In this document: positions 13,001 to 24,330 of the stretch, in pieces
How positions within the stretch are numbered: the stretch's first letter is position 1
How the letters are laid out: each line of letters begins with the position of its first letter
Assembly: GCA_001931875.2 (NCBI GenBank)
Contig: MSJH02000622.1
Coordinates: 1-64,000 of the forward strand
Direction of reading: 5' to 3'
Source of the DNA: Byssochlamys sp. IMV 00236
Taxonomy: Eukaryota; Ascomycota; Eurotiomycetes; Eurotiales; Thermoascaceae
DNA length: 64,000 bases
Notes under the pieces: generated by a model
Database searches by the model: none
Told to the model about the DNA's origin: nothing
The model's input: only the letters and a program-made list of their open reading frames with translations
Made by a program: the position numbers and the translations under genes

Positions 13001-13373
13001 GCTTCCCAGAGGTCCTGTCTGAAATGCCCCGAAAGGACCCAAGGGATGCTTGAAGATGACGCGCTGTGCGTAGCCTTCGCATTCCCTCTTCGATTTGACG
13101 CAATTGTTGCATATTGGCTTCTCTTCACCACATTTGATGCGCCGCTTGCGACACGCTATTCATTGAGTCAACTGATTTCCTATCATGGTAGTTAGTCGTG
13201 GTGGGGGACGTACTCAGACAGCCTGTCTTGGTGCGCTTTTTAGGACCGCGGGGAGCAGGTAGGTTCTTTGGGACGGCATCGTGGGATTCAGACGAGTCTG
13301 GATTTGGTTTCGATTCCTCGGGCGAAGGATGGCTCTCCAAAGAGCCCTTTGTCTCTTCCTCTTTCTCCGTCAT
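10016..13373 (-). CDS. Zn2Cys6 fungal transcription factor
   Basis: Nuclear DNA-binding regulator; the target pathway is not evident. Exons 13373-13214, 13155-11376, 11325-10263 and 10189-10016 give 1058 aa. The binuclear zinc cluster is C52-x2-C55-x6-C62-x6-C69-x2-C72-x6-C79, preceded by a basic GPKKRTKTG stretch; the first intron (58 nt) falls inside the cluster, after L53. Residues after the cluster are Gln/Pro/Ser-rich, with an acidic run (DESDDYYDVDSDEE). The C-terminal half has the helical KHYHYALKKV...AATLLLGFYEVT pattern of fungal-specific TF domains (Fungal_trans_2-like). The start is the ATG at 13373; the frame is open upstream to a GTG at 13427 but has no earlier ATG. The last intron uses the second of two nearby AGs, because that keeps a leucine-rich tail in frame. 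I do not recognise a named orthologue. Confidence 0.88.
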
Positions 13374-14814
13374 CTCGTCACAGGTCAATGCCGTCGCGGG
13401 CACAGAGAACGAGTGGTGAGCGACCACCGCAGCTGTTATTATTTATTTAAGGTGCGTAGAAGCTTATCTGGGAGATCACGACCCACATGGGCCTCGACAG
13501 CTGCTCAGCCGCGGAGCCAGAAAGAACACTGCCAGGATCAAACTGACAAAGGAGAAGCAGAGAGCCGATTCGATCAAGGGAAAGATGATGAGGGGCCGTC
13601 TCACAGACGTAGGGCTGTGATCACACTGGGCTGTTCTGGTGCGCTCGGATGGAATTCTTGCCCAACCCAACCATATGGCTGACGTTCAGTCCACCAGCTG
13701 TCAAAAGAAGGCTGAATCTAAGCAATGATCGCCCAAGAAATTCCGCACGCACATCAACGGGGCGATTGTCCATGTTGTGCCACAGCCGCACAGAGTAAGA
13801 TGCAAGGAGCAGTTCGAAAGGGTCTCATCCCGATCCCACATCCGCCACCCGCGTGCTCAAGGCAGCTCTACTTTTCTGATAGGTTGGCACCTCTATAGCT
13901 AGGGGGCCATTCGAATGTACCAATTGGAGAGGGTTGATGACACCCAGGATCAAGATTCGTTCTTCTGCAGCGCAGGCAAACTCCCGAACACCGTTAAAAA
14001 GGATGCCGAATCTCGGGGAATAATGGCTATCGAAACTCTGGAGTCTGGGACACCTTTGCACCATAGGGTATCAACAAGCCGGTTTGGACGAACGGCGTCT
14101 CCGCGAAGGCGGGGACAACTGATAGCCGTGGAACCGAATGAAGCCAAACAGAATGGGTCAGCTTGAAGGACCAAACATAATGCTCATGGATGTATTTGGC
14201 GGGTGCCACGGGAAAGGTTGGCATCGGATGATTAATTCTCCAGGCCGCCAATGCGCCATAGCTCAAGAGTAGCTTAATGGGACTGAGTTATGGGAAGAGT
14301 AACTGCTCTGCGTATTGTACTCTGGAGTCTGTGCTATGCGTTCGCTATATCGGCCGTCTTGCGGGCTCTCCCATGGTGAGCGTGACAATATTGGATTCCC
14401 TCAACTTCGCGCTCACTCACTAGTCTGTCGAGGCTCAGTGTCTCCTAGTCAAGGCTTGGACTGAATAATAGCTGGTGTATTGGTACGTTGGGGGCTGTCA
14501 GATCTAAATCATAGTGATATCCAGTCCACAACGAACAAAAACAACGACTCAGAAAGCGGAACCACCTCCCGTGACTGGCCGAGCCCCAAACCCCAAGGCC
14601 GCCCGGAGTTAAGCGGCGCCAAGCCGGCGGGGCCTGCCAAACCTAAACTTTTTGCGCTTTTGGGAGATCGCAAATTTCATCGAGCTGTGAGGCAGAGCGG
14701 ATGAATTATTCACGCTTGAGCTCTGGCATCATTGATATTCAATTCGTCTGCCATTTCTGAATCTATCTCCTGGAGTTCCTATACTTTTAGATATCCCCCG
14801 GAACTCATCCCAAA
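13374..14814. other. Divergent intergenic region (Zn2Cys6 factor / RRP8)
   Basis: Holds the promoters of both neighbours. Short open frames on both strands (under 135 codons) show no family similarity. The stretch at about 14565-14640 is notably GC-rich. No structured RNA was recognised. Confidence 0.5.
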
Positions 14815-16389
14815 ATGTTTGCCGTCCCGGGCTGGTCAGTGCCGACATCAGCCCTCAAGCAGCAGACAGAGGCTGGCTCGAAGTCTGTGCTGCGACAACA
14901 AAATGCGGGAAAGCCAGGAAATGGCGCTGGAACGCCAGACCAAAAGCCCAAGAAGAGAAAGCGTGGAGATGGACCCGACGACAATGTTACCAAGGCGAAT
15001 CTGGAGCTGATGTTCCGACGACACATCGAGGGAAACGCTGCGAAGGGCAACACAAGAAAGGACAAGAAGAAGGAGAAGAAGTCTGGAGGATCCGACGGGG
15101 ATAAAGGGACAGGCATGAATGCTATACCAGTTGGACAGCCCAGAGTGAATGGCTCCAAGCAAGTCGACCGGCAAGAAGCAGCGCAGGAGAAGCAAACAGA
15201 GGCCAATGCAGACAGCCAGGAAAATTCCCAGAAGAAGAACAAGCGACGCAAGAAGAATAAGGATTCTAAACCCGCTGATGATTCCGTCAACGACCAAACA
15301 AATGGCACCTCCGCGCCAGTTGAGCCACTCCCTGCGGCACCGCCAACGACGACAGCAAAACTGACGCCTCTGCAACAAGCGATGCGACAGAAGCTCCTAT
15401 CTGCGCGTTTCCGCCATCTGAACCAGACCCTCTATACTACTCCCTCGACCGAGGCCCTTGATCTCTTCACTGCGAACCCGGAACTATTTGAAGAATACCA
15501 CGCTGGCTTTTCTCGTCAGGTCAAGGAATCGTGGCCGTCCAATCCTGTGGATGGTTACATCAAAGCTATTCGGACTCGCGGTGCAGTACATCCGAGCCAG
15601 AAGAAACAGCAGAAGGCCAACGGAAACAGCAACAGTCCTGTCCCACTTCCACGAAGGCCCAATGGTATTTGTACAATTGCCGACTTGGGCTGTGGCGATG
15701 CGCAGCTCGCTCGTTCGCTGACGCCCTGTGCCAAAAAGCTGAACCTTAAGCTCCTCAGCTACGACCTCCATACCCCGGACCCTCTCGTCACCAAGGCTGA
15801 TATCTCCAACCTTCCGCTCGAAGATGGAACTGTCGACGTGGCCATTTTCTGTCTCAGTTTAATGGGCACAAACTGGGTGTCCTTCGTCGAAGAAGCCTGG
15901 CGGGTTCTCCGTAGCGATGGCAAGGGCGAATGCTGGATTAGTGAAGTCAAGAGCCGTTTCGGCAAGGTGACCAAGAAGAAAGCCCAAATCGGCGCCAAGA
16001 AACCGCTCAGCAAGACTCAGCAGAAGAAACAGAAAAAGAAAGGCCAGGATGATGCTGGTTCCGACGTCGATGACGATGCGGATATCTATGCTGAAGATGC
16101 CCAGGAGACAGCTTCCAACAACGATGAGACTGACGTCTCTGCCTTTGTCGAAGTCTTCCGTTCCCGAGGTTTTGTCTTGAAGCAGGAGTCAGTTGACAAG
16201 TCGAACAAAATGTTCGTCAAGATGGAATTCGTGAAGCAGGGAGTGCCTACGAGGGGCAAACATGCCTCCTCTGCGCCAGCCGCTGGACCTCCTGGAAGGA
16301 AGTGGATCGCCAAGTTGCCAGCAGATAATTCGAAGACACCGGAGGAGGAAGCAAAGGTTCTCAAACCTTGTGTGTACAAAACCAGGTAG
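14815..16389 (+). CDS. rrp8: 25S rRNA adenine-N(1) methyltransferase RRP8
   Basis: Nucleolar SAM-dependent enzyme that makes the m1A modification in helix 25.1 of large-subunit rRNA and is needed for early pre-rRNA cleavage. Single exon, 524 aa. Residues 1-180 are a lysine-rich, low-complexity tail (KKRKRGDG, KKNKRRKKNK) typical of nucleolar proteins. The Methyltransf_8 domain begins at about 183 (LTPLQQAMRQKLLSARFRHL), followed by the FEEYHAGFSRQVKESWP segment. SAM motif I is IADLGCGDAQLA at about 288-299; later motifs are LSYDLHTPDP, AIFCLSLMGTNW and EAWRVLRSDG. A Lys-rich, acidic insertion near 395-430 interrupts the C-terminal part before FVEVFRSRGF. It converges on PUP2, with 182 bp between stop codons. 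Confidence 0.96.
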   Translation: MFAVPGWSVPTSALKQQTEAGSKSVLRQQNAGKPGNGAGTPDQKPKKRKRGDGPDDNVTKANLELMFRRHIEGNAAKGNTRKDKKKEKKSGGSDGDKGTGMNAIPVGQPRVNGSKQVDRQEAAQEKQTEANADSQENSQKKNKRRKKNKDSKPADDSVNDQTNGTSAPVEPLPAAPPTTTAKLTPLQQAMRQKLLSARFRHLNQTLYTTPSTEALDLFTANPELFEEYHAGFSRQVKESWPSNPVDGYIKAIRTRGAVHPSQKKQQKANGNSNSPVPLPRRPNGICTIADLGCGDAQLARSLTPCAKKLNLKLLSYDLHTPDPLVTKADISNLPLEDGTVDVAIFCLSLMGTNWVSFVEEAWRVLRSDGKGECWISEVKSRFGKVTKKKAQIGAKKPLSKTQQKKQKKKGQDDAGSDVDDDADIYAEDAQETASNNDETDVSAFVEVFRSRGFVLKQESVDKSNKMFVKMEFVKQGVPTRGKHASSAPAAGPPGRKWIAKLPADNSKTPEEEAKVLKPCVYKTR

Positions 16390-16571
16390 ATATATTGGGA
16401 TTAGACCACGATACCCATTGTAGACTAGATATCATCTATTCAAAAAAGCAGCATCATGACAGACTTTGAAGTAAATGCGTTCTTTTTCTATTTTCCTGAC
16501 ATAAAGAGCATCCAGCTCGTGCGGTCATAGGTCCAAGCCTTTCCGAGAAGAAACTTCTTAGAACCCAGTCA

Positions 16572-17598
16572 TTAATTACTACCCAAGGACGCCACGGCCC
16601 GTCCCATCTCCTCCTCATCGTAGATCCGGAAACCCTTCTCCTTCGTCACGCTTGCGAGCTGCACGTTCTTCGCATCGAGTTTCTCCTCCATCACCTGCTT
16701 GAGCGTCTTCAGCACTAATGTCTCTGCTTCGGCCAGCGTCAGAGACCGATGGTACTCGTTCTGCAGTTCTGCCTGGGCACCTTCGCTGCCGGATCCGATA
16801 GCCTTAGCGTCGTATCTGTAGAAAGTACCGGAGGGTTCGGCGTGATATCTGCAGAATTTATCAATTGACGTCAGCGTATGTTCAACCATGAGGTTCGGTC
16901 AGAGAGGTGCGACACGTACAGCTGAGGGCCGTCCTCGTCATATCCAGCAATTAACAGTGCAACACCGAACGGTCTGCTCATAACGCTCTCTTCGCCGTCT
17001 GCTCCTTCTCCGAATCGTAGGGCCAGGTCACAGATTGCCTGGGTGCAGCTCTCAACACGGAGCGGCTCCGCGTAGTTGAAAGCGTGGTTCTGGGACTCGA
17101 CGCGAGCATGCTCGACGAGGGATCGGGCATCGGCCTGCAGACCAGACATTGCACAGCCGATGTGCTGGTCGATCTCGACGATCTTCTCCACCGAGGAAGT
17201 CTCAAGGAGAGTGGACGTGACACGCTTCTCGACGCCGAGAATCACACCTTCGGACGTTGCTACCTGGTGAGTGTCAGATTATCCAGTATATAGCCATTGT
17301 AGACGACACTATCCCAGAATCACTGGTCGCTAATGTCGTGGGAAAGGGCTAATATGCGACGTACTCCGATTGCGGTGGAACCGAGCTTGATAGCCTCAAG
17401 GGAGTATTCGACCTGGAATAAACGACCTTCTGGCGAGAAGGTGCTGTTGCGTCACAGTTAGAACAAAATCCGAACAAACTCATGTCGGCTCTAGGTATCC
17501 ATACTTGATTCCTCGGTCTGCAGAGAGCTGTTAGATGACTGTATCGGAGGGGGAGAGTCAACGGAAAGCTTACCATATTCCGATCGCGCGATGAACAT
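16572..17598 (-). CDS. pup2: 20S proteasome subunit alpha type-5 (Pup2)
   Basis: Structural alpha5 subunit of the 20S core; alpha rings gate substrate entry and dock the regulatory particle. Exons 17598-17574 (25 nt), 17517-17505 (13 nt), 17443-17365, 17263-16920 and 16848-16572 give 245 aa. The joined N-terminus begins [11 protein letters not shown] and runs into [20 protein letters not shown], the alpha-subunit signature. Further family segments are [42 protein letters not shown] and the C-terminal KQVMEEKLD. The second exon is a 13-nt microexon, accepted because it alone restores the invariant YDRGINTF signature and both flanks have canonical GT-AG signals. It diverges from GCP2 across 379 bp. 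Confidence 0.96.
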
Positions 17599-17977
17599 GA
17601 CGGGCTATATGGAAATGAAGAGAACTGCAACAGTCGGAGAAGAAGTGGAGAGATATAAGACGGTGATGAGGAAGAGGTTATGATGTCGTGGATGCGGGGG
17701 AGTTGAGGGTGAAGTTGGTCAGACAGCTGAACGAAGCTCATGGACGAAGCTCCCGGCTTGCTTGTCGCCTACGCAAACCAGCGTGCCTGGGCGGAGAGGA
17801 CGCTAGCCCGAAGGAGCGTGATACACAACTCCGCCTTCTCGCCGCCATCTCAAGTATCTGCCCGACGTGTCGACGCTTACAACATTGCACGTCTGCTTGC
17901 GGATCGCTGCTTTTGCTTTTTCTTCATGACTCCCATAACTACCAATTCTTTCTTACTCAACCACAACCTCCCGGGCA
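17599..17977. promoter_or_regulatory. Shared divergent promoter, PUP2 / GCP2
   Basis: The start codons of the proteasome subunit (-) and the gamma-tubulin complex gene (+) are 379 bp apart, so both 5' leaders and promoters must lie here. I see no exact Rpn4-type PACE element. A pyrimidine-rich stretch at about 17907-17975 precedes the GCP2 ATG. Confidence 0.45.
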
Positions 17978-20802
17978 ATGTCCGTCAATGAGCGCCGCCC
18001 AAGTTACATGGGCGCGCCGCGACCCCGCGTAGCGTCTGGTCGCGCCGGCGCAGCAGACAGGGCTTCACGCGAATACTCTCCATTGCAAACGGACAACATG
18101 GATCAGATGCCTCGAGGCACGGCTAGTCCCAAGAGTGGACTTCGTCGGGAGCTCAGCACCAGCGAGAAGCGCACAGAGCGCATGACAACAACCACGCGGG
18201 AAAAAGTGCAGGTGCGGTCGAGAAACCCGGTCAGAGAATCAGTAAATGGGGGGTACCGCAGCGATTCAGACAAGATGAGGGCGAAAAGGCCAAGCCCAGC
18301 GGACGGAGCACCGGTCGTGCGGAAGAAGGAAAAGGAGCAGATAGATTGTGAGTATATCAATCGAGGAGCTGGCGTACGGCATACCAGCTAATTACTGTGA
18401 CTCTAGTACCCTGGAATCCTCAAGCCTCCCTCGTTGCACACTCCTCCGCTCCTCTTGCCAGTCGAGTCTCTGTGCCTCCTTTATTCTCAGCAGTGCCAGC
18501 GACCTTACAACCGGTGCCTCTCCGTGGACTCTCTCTGGACCAGCAAGAGGCAGTGATCCTAGAGGATCTGCTGTTCGTGTTTATGGGCTATGAGGGACAG
18601 TACATACACTTTCACAGTTCTTATGACCCGTCCGACGAGAAAGATCGCCTAGTCGGCCCTTCCTTTCAGATCTCTCCTGGTCTGGACCCGAGTTTGAGAG
18701 ATCTCACCATCTCCATGCTAAAAATGGCGACCCATCACAGCTCGATCGAGTCTTTTGTGGAGGTGTTGAGCCGTGCGGAGTTCGGGGCTGTTAGCCATGC
18801 TTTATGTGCGGCGATCAGGAAGCTCCTGAAGGACTACCTAATTCTGGTCGCACAGCTTGAGAACCAATTACTGAACAACCCAAATTTCACCTTGCATGTC
18901 CTGCATCTCCATACTATGCCGACTAGCCAGACATTGGCGCAACTATATTCGTTAGGACAGGAACTGTTGCGACGGAACCAACTGTTAGACCAGGATCTCG
19001 ATGAGTCAATCGCGGACTTCGACGATGTCGACAATATCCTGGAGCAACTTAGAGAAGGCGGAGAGCTAGCTCCCGGAAGCATGTCCAGCAAAAGGGTATG
19101 CAAAGGAGGGAATGTTCTAGGCCTCTTAACCGAGAGATTGTCTACGTTCTCCGGCGATCCTGCGACAAAAACACTGCTTGAGACCCTCCTACGCGAAGCC
19201 AGTCGACCGTACATGGTCATGTTGAATGAGTGGTTGCATCATGGAGTAATCAAAGACCCTCACGCAGAGTTCCTAATAAAGGAACAGAAATGGATCAAAC
19301 GCGAGAAACTGGAAGAAGATTACACAGATGAATATTGGGAAAAGCGCTACACGATTCGTGAGCATGAAGTGCCGCCGCAATTGGATAGTGTCAGAGACAA
19401 AGTCCTCCTGGCTGGAAAATACCTGAACGTGGTGCGCGAATGTGGCGGCGTCGATGTCAGTAAAGCGGTCAAGGATGCTCCAAAAACATTCGATGATCCT
19501 CGGTTTTTGGAAAATGTCAACAGCGCCTATACATACGCCAATGCTTCATTGTTGAATCTACTCCTGACGAAGAATTCTCTTACTACTCGCTTCCGATCGC
19601 TGAAACACTACTTCTTCCTCGACCGTTCAGATTTCTTCTCTTACTTCCTGGAACTCGGTGCGTCTGAGCTTCGCAAACCTGCGAAGAACGTGAATGAAGG
19701 GAAATTGCAGTCTCTGCTGGATCTTGTCCTTCGCCAACCTGGAAGTATTGCCGCTCAGGACCCTTTCAAGGAGGATGTCAAGGTCCGCATGAATAAGATT
19801 GGTCTTACAAAATGGCTTATGCAAGTTGTCAGCGTTTCTGGTATCGATCAAGATAATCCTGATGGTGGAATGGAAAAATACCAGACACCGGCTCCGCAGA
19901 GTGCCGAGGAAGAGAAGGACATCCTAGGATTTGAGGCTCTTGAGCTAGACTACTTAGTCCCCTTTCCTCTATCACTGGTCATCAGCCGCAAGACCGTGCT
20001 GCGCTACCAGCTTATTTTCCGCCATCTTTTGTCGCTTCGCCATGCAGAAACCCTGCTTGTCAGCTGTTGGCAAGATTCAAATAAGGTCGTGGGCTGGCGA
20101 CACAAGTCATCCGATAGACGGATTGAGTTGTGGAAGAGACGGGCATGGACTTTACGAGCTAAGATGCTTGTTTTCATACAGCAGCTACTGTACTTCTCGA
20201 CGGCTGAAGTCGTCGAACCAAACTGGCAGACGCTCATGGATAGGGTCAACGGCGCAGATGAAGATGGTACCGAGGTGACTGTGAATGGGACAAAACAAGT
20301 CAACCGTACGGTGGACGAGCTAATGCAGGATCATGTCGATTTTCTCGACACCTGTCTCAAAGAGTGCATGCTGACGCAGGCAAAGCTCTTGAAGGTAAGA
20401 CCGTACAAGTCTCGCCAGCATATATAATAGATGCTAATGCGGCATAGATTCATTCGAAACTAATCGTCTGTTGTGCCATGTTTGCGTCATGGACCGCTGG
20501 CACCCTAGGCCGAAGCCTGAGTTCAGCCGATCCGGATCTAGCACTGGCAAAAGGAGCTGGTGCAGATGGCAAGGGCTATGACCCAAACCGCCTAGCTAAG
20601 CTCGAGGACACATTGAAGAAATATGAAGAGCACTTCGGCAGGCATCTTCGAATTATGCTGGACAGGTGAGTTGTGCTCTGGACTTACAGATGCGTGACTT
20701 TACTGACTGTTGTGAAGTTTGAATTACTTTGCTGCCACTGAAAGTGTTGTCTTGCTGAAGCTTGCTCATTCACTAAGTGCTATCTACCGCGAGGAACCAT
20801 GA
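17978..20802 (+). CDS. Gamma-tubulin complex component 2 (GCP2 / Spc97 / Alp4 family)
   Basis: Part of the gamma-tubulin small complex at spindle pole bodies, where it pairs with GCP3 and gamma-tubulin to nucleate microtubules. Exons 17978-18347, 18407-20394, 20448-20665 and 20718-20802 give 886 aa. Residues 1-120 are basic and probably disordered. GRIP1 begins at about residue 170 with LSLDQQEAVILEDLLFVFMG, then FGAVSHALCAAIRKLLKDYLILVAQLE, ILEQLREGG-type linkers, YWEKRYTI and KYLNVVRECGG. GRIP2 contains LKHYFFLDRSDFFSYFLELG, FEALELDYLVPFPLSLVISR and HVDFLDTCLKECML. The last join gives RIMLDSLNYFAATES. The order of these segments matches GCP2 rather than GCP3. The gene converges on the GH92 gene. 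Confidence 0.94.
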
Positions 20803-21595
20803 GCTGTCTTTCTCAGTGTGGCGAGTTGCGTATATTGCATCGCCGTTTTGTCACAACAAGGCAGACGATACAACAGGCATCCGAAAAGTTACGCCCTCTA
20901 AATCCTACATTTACTTAAGCATTATCAATTCGATCAGAAGGGATGCCTTCGGTCATAACGGGGTCTAAGGGTCTTTATTCTTCATCCGTGCCCGGGTCCT
21001 ATTCTTCCCATGGTCCTACTCAGGAGCAAGGGGTGTTAGCCGCTACGATCCAACAACGATGCCCTACATCAAATCTCCCCTTTTCGGTTACAACCACGAG
21101 CAGGGCAAAAATATGTGGGGATTCCCCACAAATCGTCCTTCATAGGGGGCCTGCTACTGGTGTGCTCTCTCCAGTGTCAACTGTATGCACAAACTAAGGG
21201 ATACCTTCTCCCAACACAACTTCTAACCCGCATCTTCAGGCGATGTCCGTGCTGGGAAACCATTACTCTGAACTCATTTCAATCATCAGATTAGCTGTTG
21301 ATCATGTCTTTTTATCCTCGGTACCGATACCCTTCATGCGCAGGATGTGCAATTTTATGTACTGTATATTTGAGATAGTCACTATAAAACTCAGTCGATA
21401 CGATTATGCTGAATAGCAATTACCCATAAGAAATCATTCTTGGCTCGGCAAAAATCCTATAGACGAAGTTCCTTAACGGTGTACTACGGTGTGAGGCATC
21501 TCTTAAACTCATTCTGAATATCATTATTACATATTCTTAAATTACTCATACACAAAAGAAGGTGGGGGAATCTGATTATAATATACGTAAACCAT
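20803..21595. other. Convergent 3' intergenic region (GCP2 / GH92)
   Basis: No gene seen. Moderately AT-rich toward 21400-21595, consistent with 3' ends of both flanking genes. Short open frames here lack any family signal. Confidence 0.55.
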
Positions 21596-24330
21596 TCATC
21601 TCGTCGACAACGAAGGAGGCAAATCCTCCTGCCTGGTTCCCCAGGAGCTCTCGTTCCTCCCCAGGGTAAGCACCAACTCCATACCCTCCGTAAAGAAGCT
21701 ATGATCTACCCAATTCTTCGTATACGGTTTCCCATTCAGCGTCGCAGACTGAATGTACACATTTGTATAAGACGGATCAAAATTCCTCACCCTAACAGTG
21801 GCCGTGCGATTGGTGAGAGGGGACGTGATCTGGACAGATTCGAAGTATGGCGGTATGATAAGGTACACGCTCTGACCGGGATTAGGGAATAGACCCATCA
21901 TAGACATGGCCACAAAAGAGCCCATGGCGCCCGAGTCGTCGTTTCCTGGTAGACCGCCTGGAGTGGTTTGGAAATAGGCGGGGATGTAGAAGTGAGATCG
22001 GAGGGCGGATTTGGCTGGTCGGCCGGCATAGTGATATTGATAGACGGTTAGGAAGGCGGGTTCGTTGCCGATGTAGGTTATGCCTTTGTCGTGAAGGTAG
22101 TCGAGGCGTTTGACGAATTGGGATGGGCCGCCGAGGAGAGTTATTAGAGTTGCCATGTCGTGGGGGACGAAACTAGGTGTTATTTTGTTAGTGGATTAGG
22201 TTGGGGGTGGAGAGGGGAATGAGTGTGAGGGTCGTACAATTGATATTCCCAGATGCTGGATTCGAAAGTCTCGCCTGCGTTGTTCTGAAGGGAGCATGGA
22301 CTTCCACTGGTGTCGATGTTGGAACATGTAATTGGATCCTAATCGTTTTGTCAGTTCTTATCCCTCAGTGTAGATCATTCTAATAGGGTGGGCTGGCTGG
22401 AGGTACCTGATAACCCCATGTCTTGTTAAGATACCTGGGCTGAAAGAAGCCCTCGAACCCGGTGTCCTGGCCATTGATATATGATCTCTGATCCCGCTTG
22501 AAGAGGTTCTGCCAGTATCCTGAAGTGGCCTCATACTTCTCAGCATCTGCAGATTTGTTGAGCCCGCGCGCGATTTGCGAAATGACATAGTCATTATAGC
22601 TGTATTCTAGCGTCCGCGAGATACTCCGTGTCATGGTACCGAAGCCAAGATAGTCGAAGTCTTGCTCGGGGATATAGTTCAGGCTCTTCCAACTGACGAG
22701 ACCACCTCGTCCTTCATTGGACCAGTCGTATGGTTCCTCTTCAGCATCCTTTTGGACTGCTGCGTAGCCGTCTTCCCAGTTGATACCATCTGTTAGTCCC
22801 TTCACAAATGCATCGCCGAGAACGTTGTCGGCATTGGAGCCGCCTTGCGTGAATCCTGGTCAATGTTAGCGACGAACTTGAAATTCAGGCGTACTATGAG
22901 CAATACTTACCTTTACAAAGTGACATGCGGCAATCCGGAAGCCAGCCAAGATGTCTCTGCGTGTCGATAAGAGATCGGATCATACGAGCAACTGCATGAG
23001 GATCTACGAGGATGAGGAAAGGAATTTGAGACCGGAAGGAGTCCCAGAGACTATTCGAGGTTAGTGCAACTTTCTGAGAATTATATATATCTAGATGAAG
23101 AAAAGGGTGAGACTCACCAATAGAAAGAATCAAAGTATGGCTCAGCACTCTTCCAGAGCGGGTTTTCACCCGTATAATCCTGGGGGTTGACCATGGTTCT
23201 GTAAATGCCACTGTAGAAGTTGACGAGAATTGAGCGATCGACACCTTTCCTCGACACTCTGATAGGGCTCAGTTTCTGTCTCCAAGCATCGACAGCGGCG
23301 AAATACGTGGTGTTAAAGTCGAACGTGGGGATCTCAGATTCAGCATTGGAGCAGGCTTGCTCACTGCTGATAAAACTAAGCCCGACACGAGCAAGAACCG
23401 TGTTAGAAGAAGAAGAAGAAGGCTGAAATCGCACAAAGCCTCCACCCTAAACGTCTATTAGCGGAGTATGGACATCGGAAGGAAAGGGCAGGTCGAACCG
23501 GTAATGGATAACCATTGATTCCCCTTGAAATCTTCAAGTCTTTGACGTCAGTACTCGCGCGTGTGTCGACGAATATGCCGTTATCGCGAAGTCCGGATGA
23601 GCTCTGGAAATCAGCACAGAAAAATGCCTCGTAAGTACCGCTGCCGAAGCTGGGTAGGAAACGACCACTACCCTGCATGCGCCCTGTAGACGGGTCGACA
23701 GAAATGGTAGCATTGTCCTGTCGAGAGTCTTGCAAATCGGTCAAATCCAAAAGAATGAGAGGACTGCTCGCATCGTCCCCTGACTCTGGGAAGCGGAAGC
23801 GGAAGAGGGAGGTATGGTGAGCAACGGTCATATCTACTACAATTCCAGAGTCCAGCGTGAGTCCAAAATAACCCGGAACAGCCGCCACAGAGCCATTGAC
23901 ATAGCCCGTTGCACGGCGTGTCTTTGGATAGACGCAGCCATCAACATCATCATTCTCGCAGCTGACGTAGGGGAAGAGCGCGAAATTGCCTAGAGAAGGA
24001 CTTCCCCCCGTGCCAGAATCGTGCAGGTTTGAGAACCCTGTGATTGCACTCCCATCATAGGTGAAACCGCCTTGGTTATACTGGGAGTTTGTATCAGCTA
24101 CAGCTTTGGCCATTCCATAAGGGAGTGTTGCTCCAGCGAAAACATCTCCTAGAAATGATGATTAGAATATGCCCACTGGTCGATGTATTACATAGAGATT
24201 TACCCCCATTGGTAGTTCCGATCAATGTATCAACATACTGCAAAACGTCATAATCATCAGTAACGTTGTTGTTTGCAGCAAACGAGCCAGTGAAGAAAAC
24301 GAATGACACCAGCGCATGGCGGAGCGCCAT
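21596..24330 (-). CDS. Secreted alpha-1,2-mannosidase, glycoside hydrolase family 92
   Basis: Calcium-dependent exo-alpha-mannosidase that trims alpha-1,2-linked mannose from glycoproteins or mannans, acting outside the cell. Exons 24330-24204, 24148-23499, 23446-23118, 23050-22911, 22855-22407, 22338-22238 and 22172-21596 give 790 aa, usual for the family. A signal peptide is evident (MALRHALVSFVFFTGSFA). Family motifs follow in order: YVDTLIGTTNGG, TLPYGMAKAV, GFSNLHDSGTGG, FYSGIYRTM, LWDSFRSQIPFL, GGSNADNVLGDAFVKG, YSYNDYVISQIA, FESSIWEYQFFVPHD (acid-residue region) and GNDDSGAMGSF, whose aspartates correspond to the catalytic/calcium-linked DD of GH92. Exon 2 appears to end at an unusual GTTCGA donor; that join was chosen because it restores GGGFVRFQP. 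Probably extracellular scavenging or cell-wall glycan turnover. Confidence 0.94.

Noticed and set aside
13374..13427. Earlier start (GTG at 13427) for the Zn2Cys6 factor
   Set aside because: Not an ATG; the in-frame ATG at 13373 suffices and leaves the zinc cluster intact.
14805..15378. Two long minus-strand frames (167 and 176 codons) over the RRP8 N-terminus
   Set aside because: They are antisense shadows of the Lys/Glu-rich RRP8 tail, giving Phe/Ser/Leu-rich nonsense.
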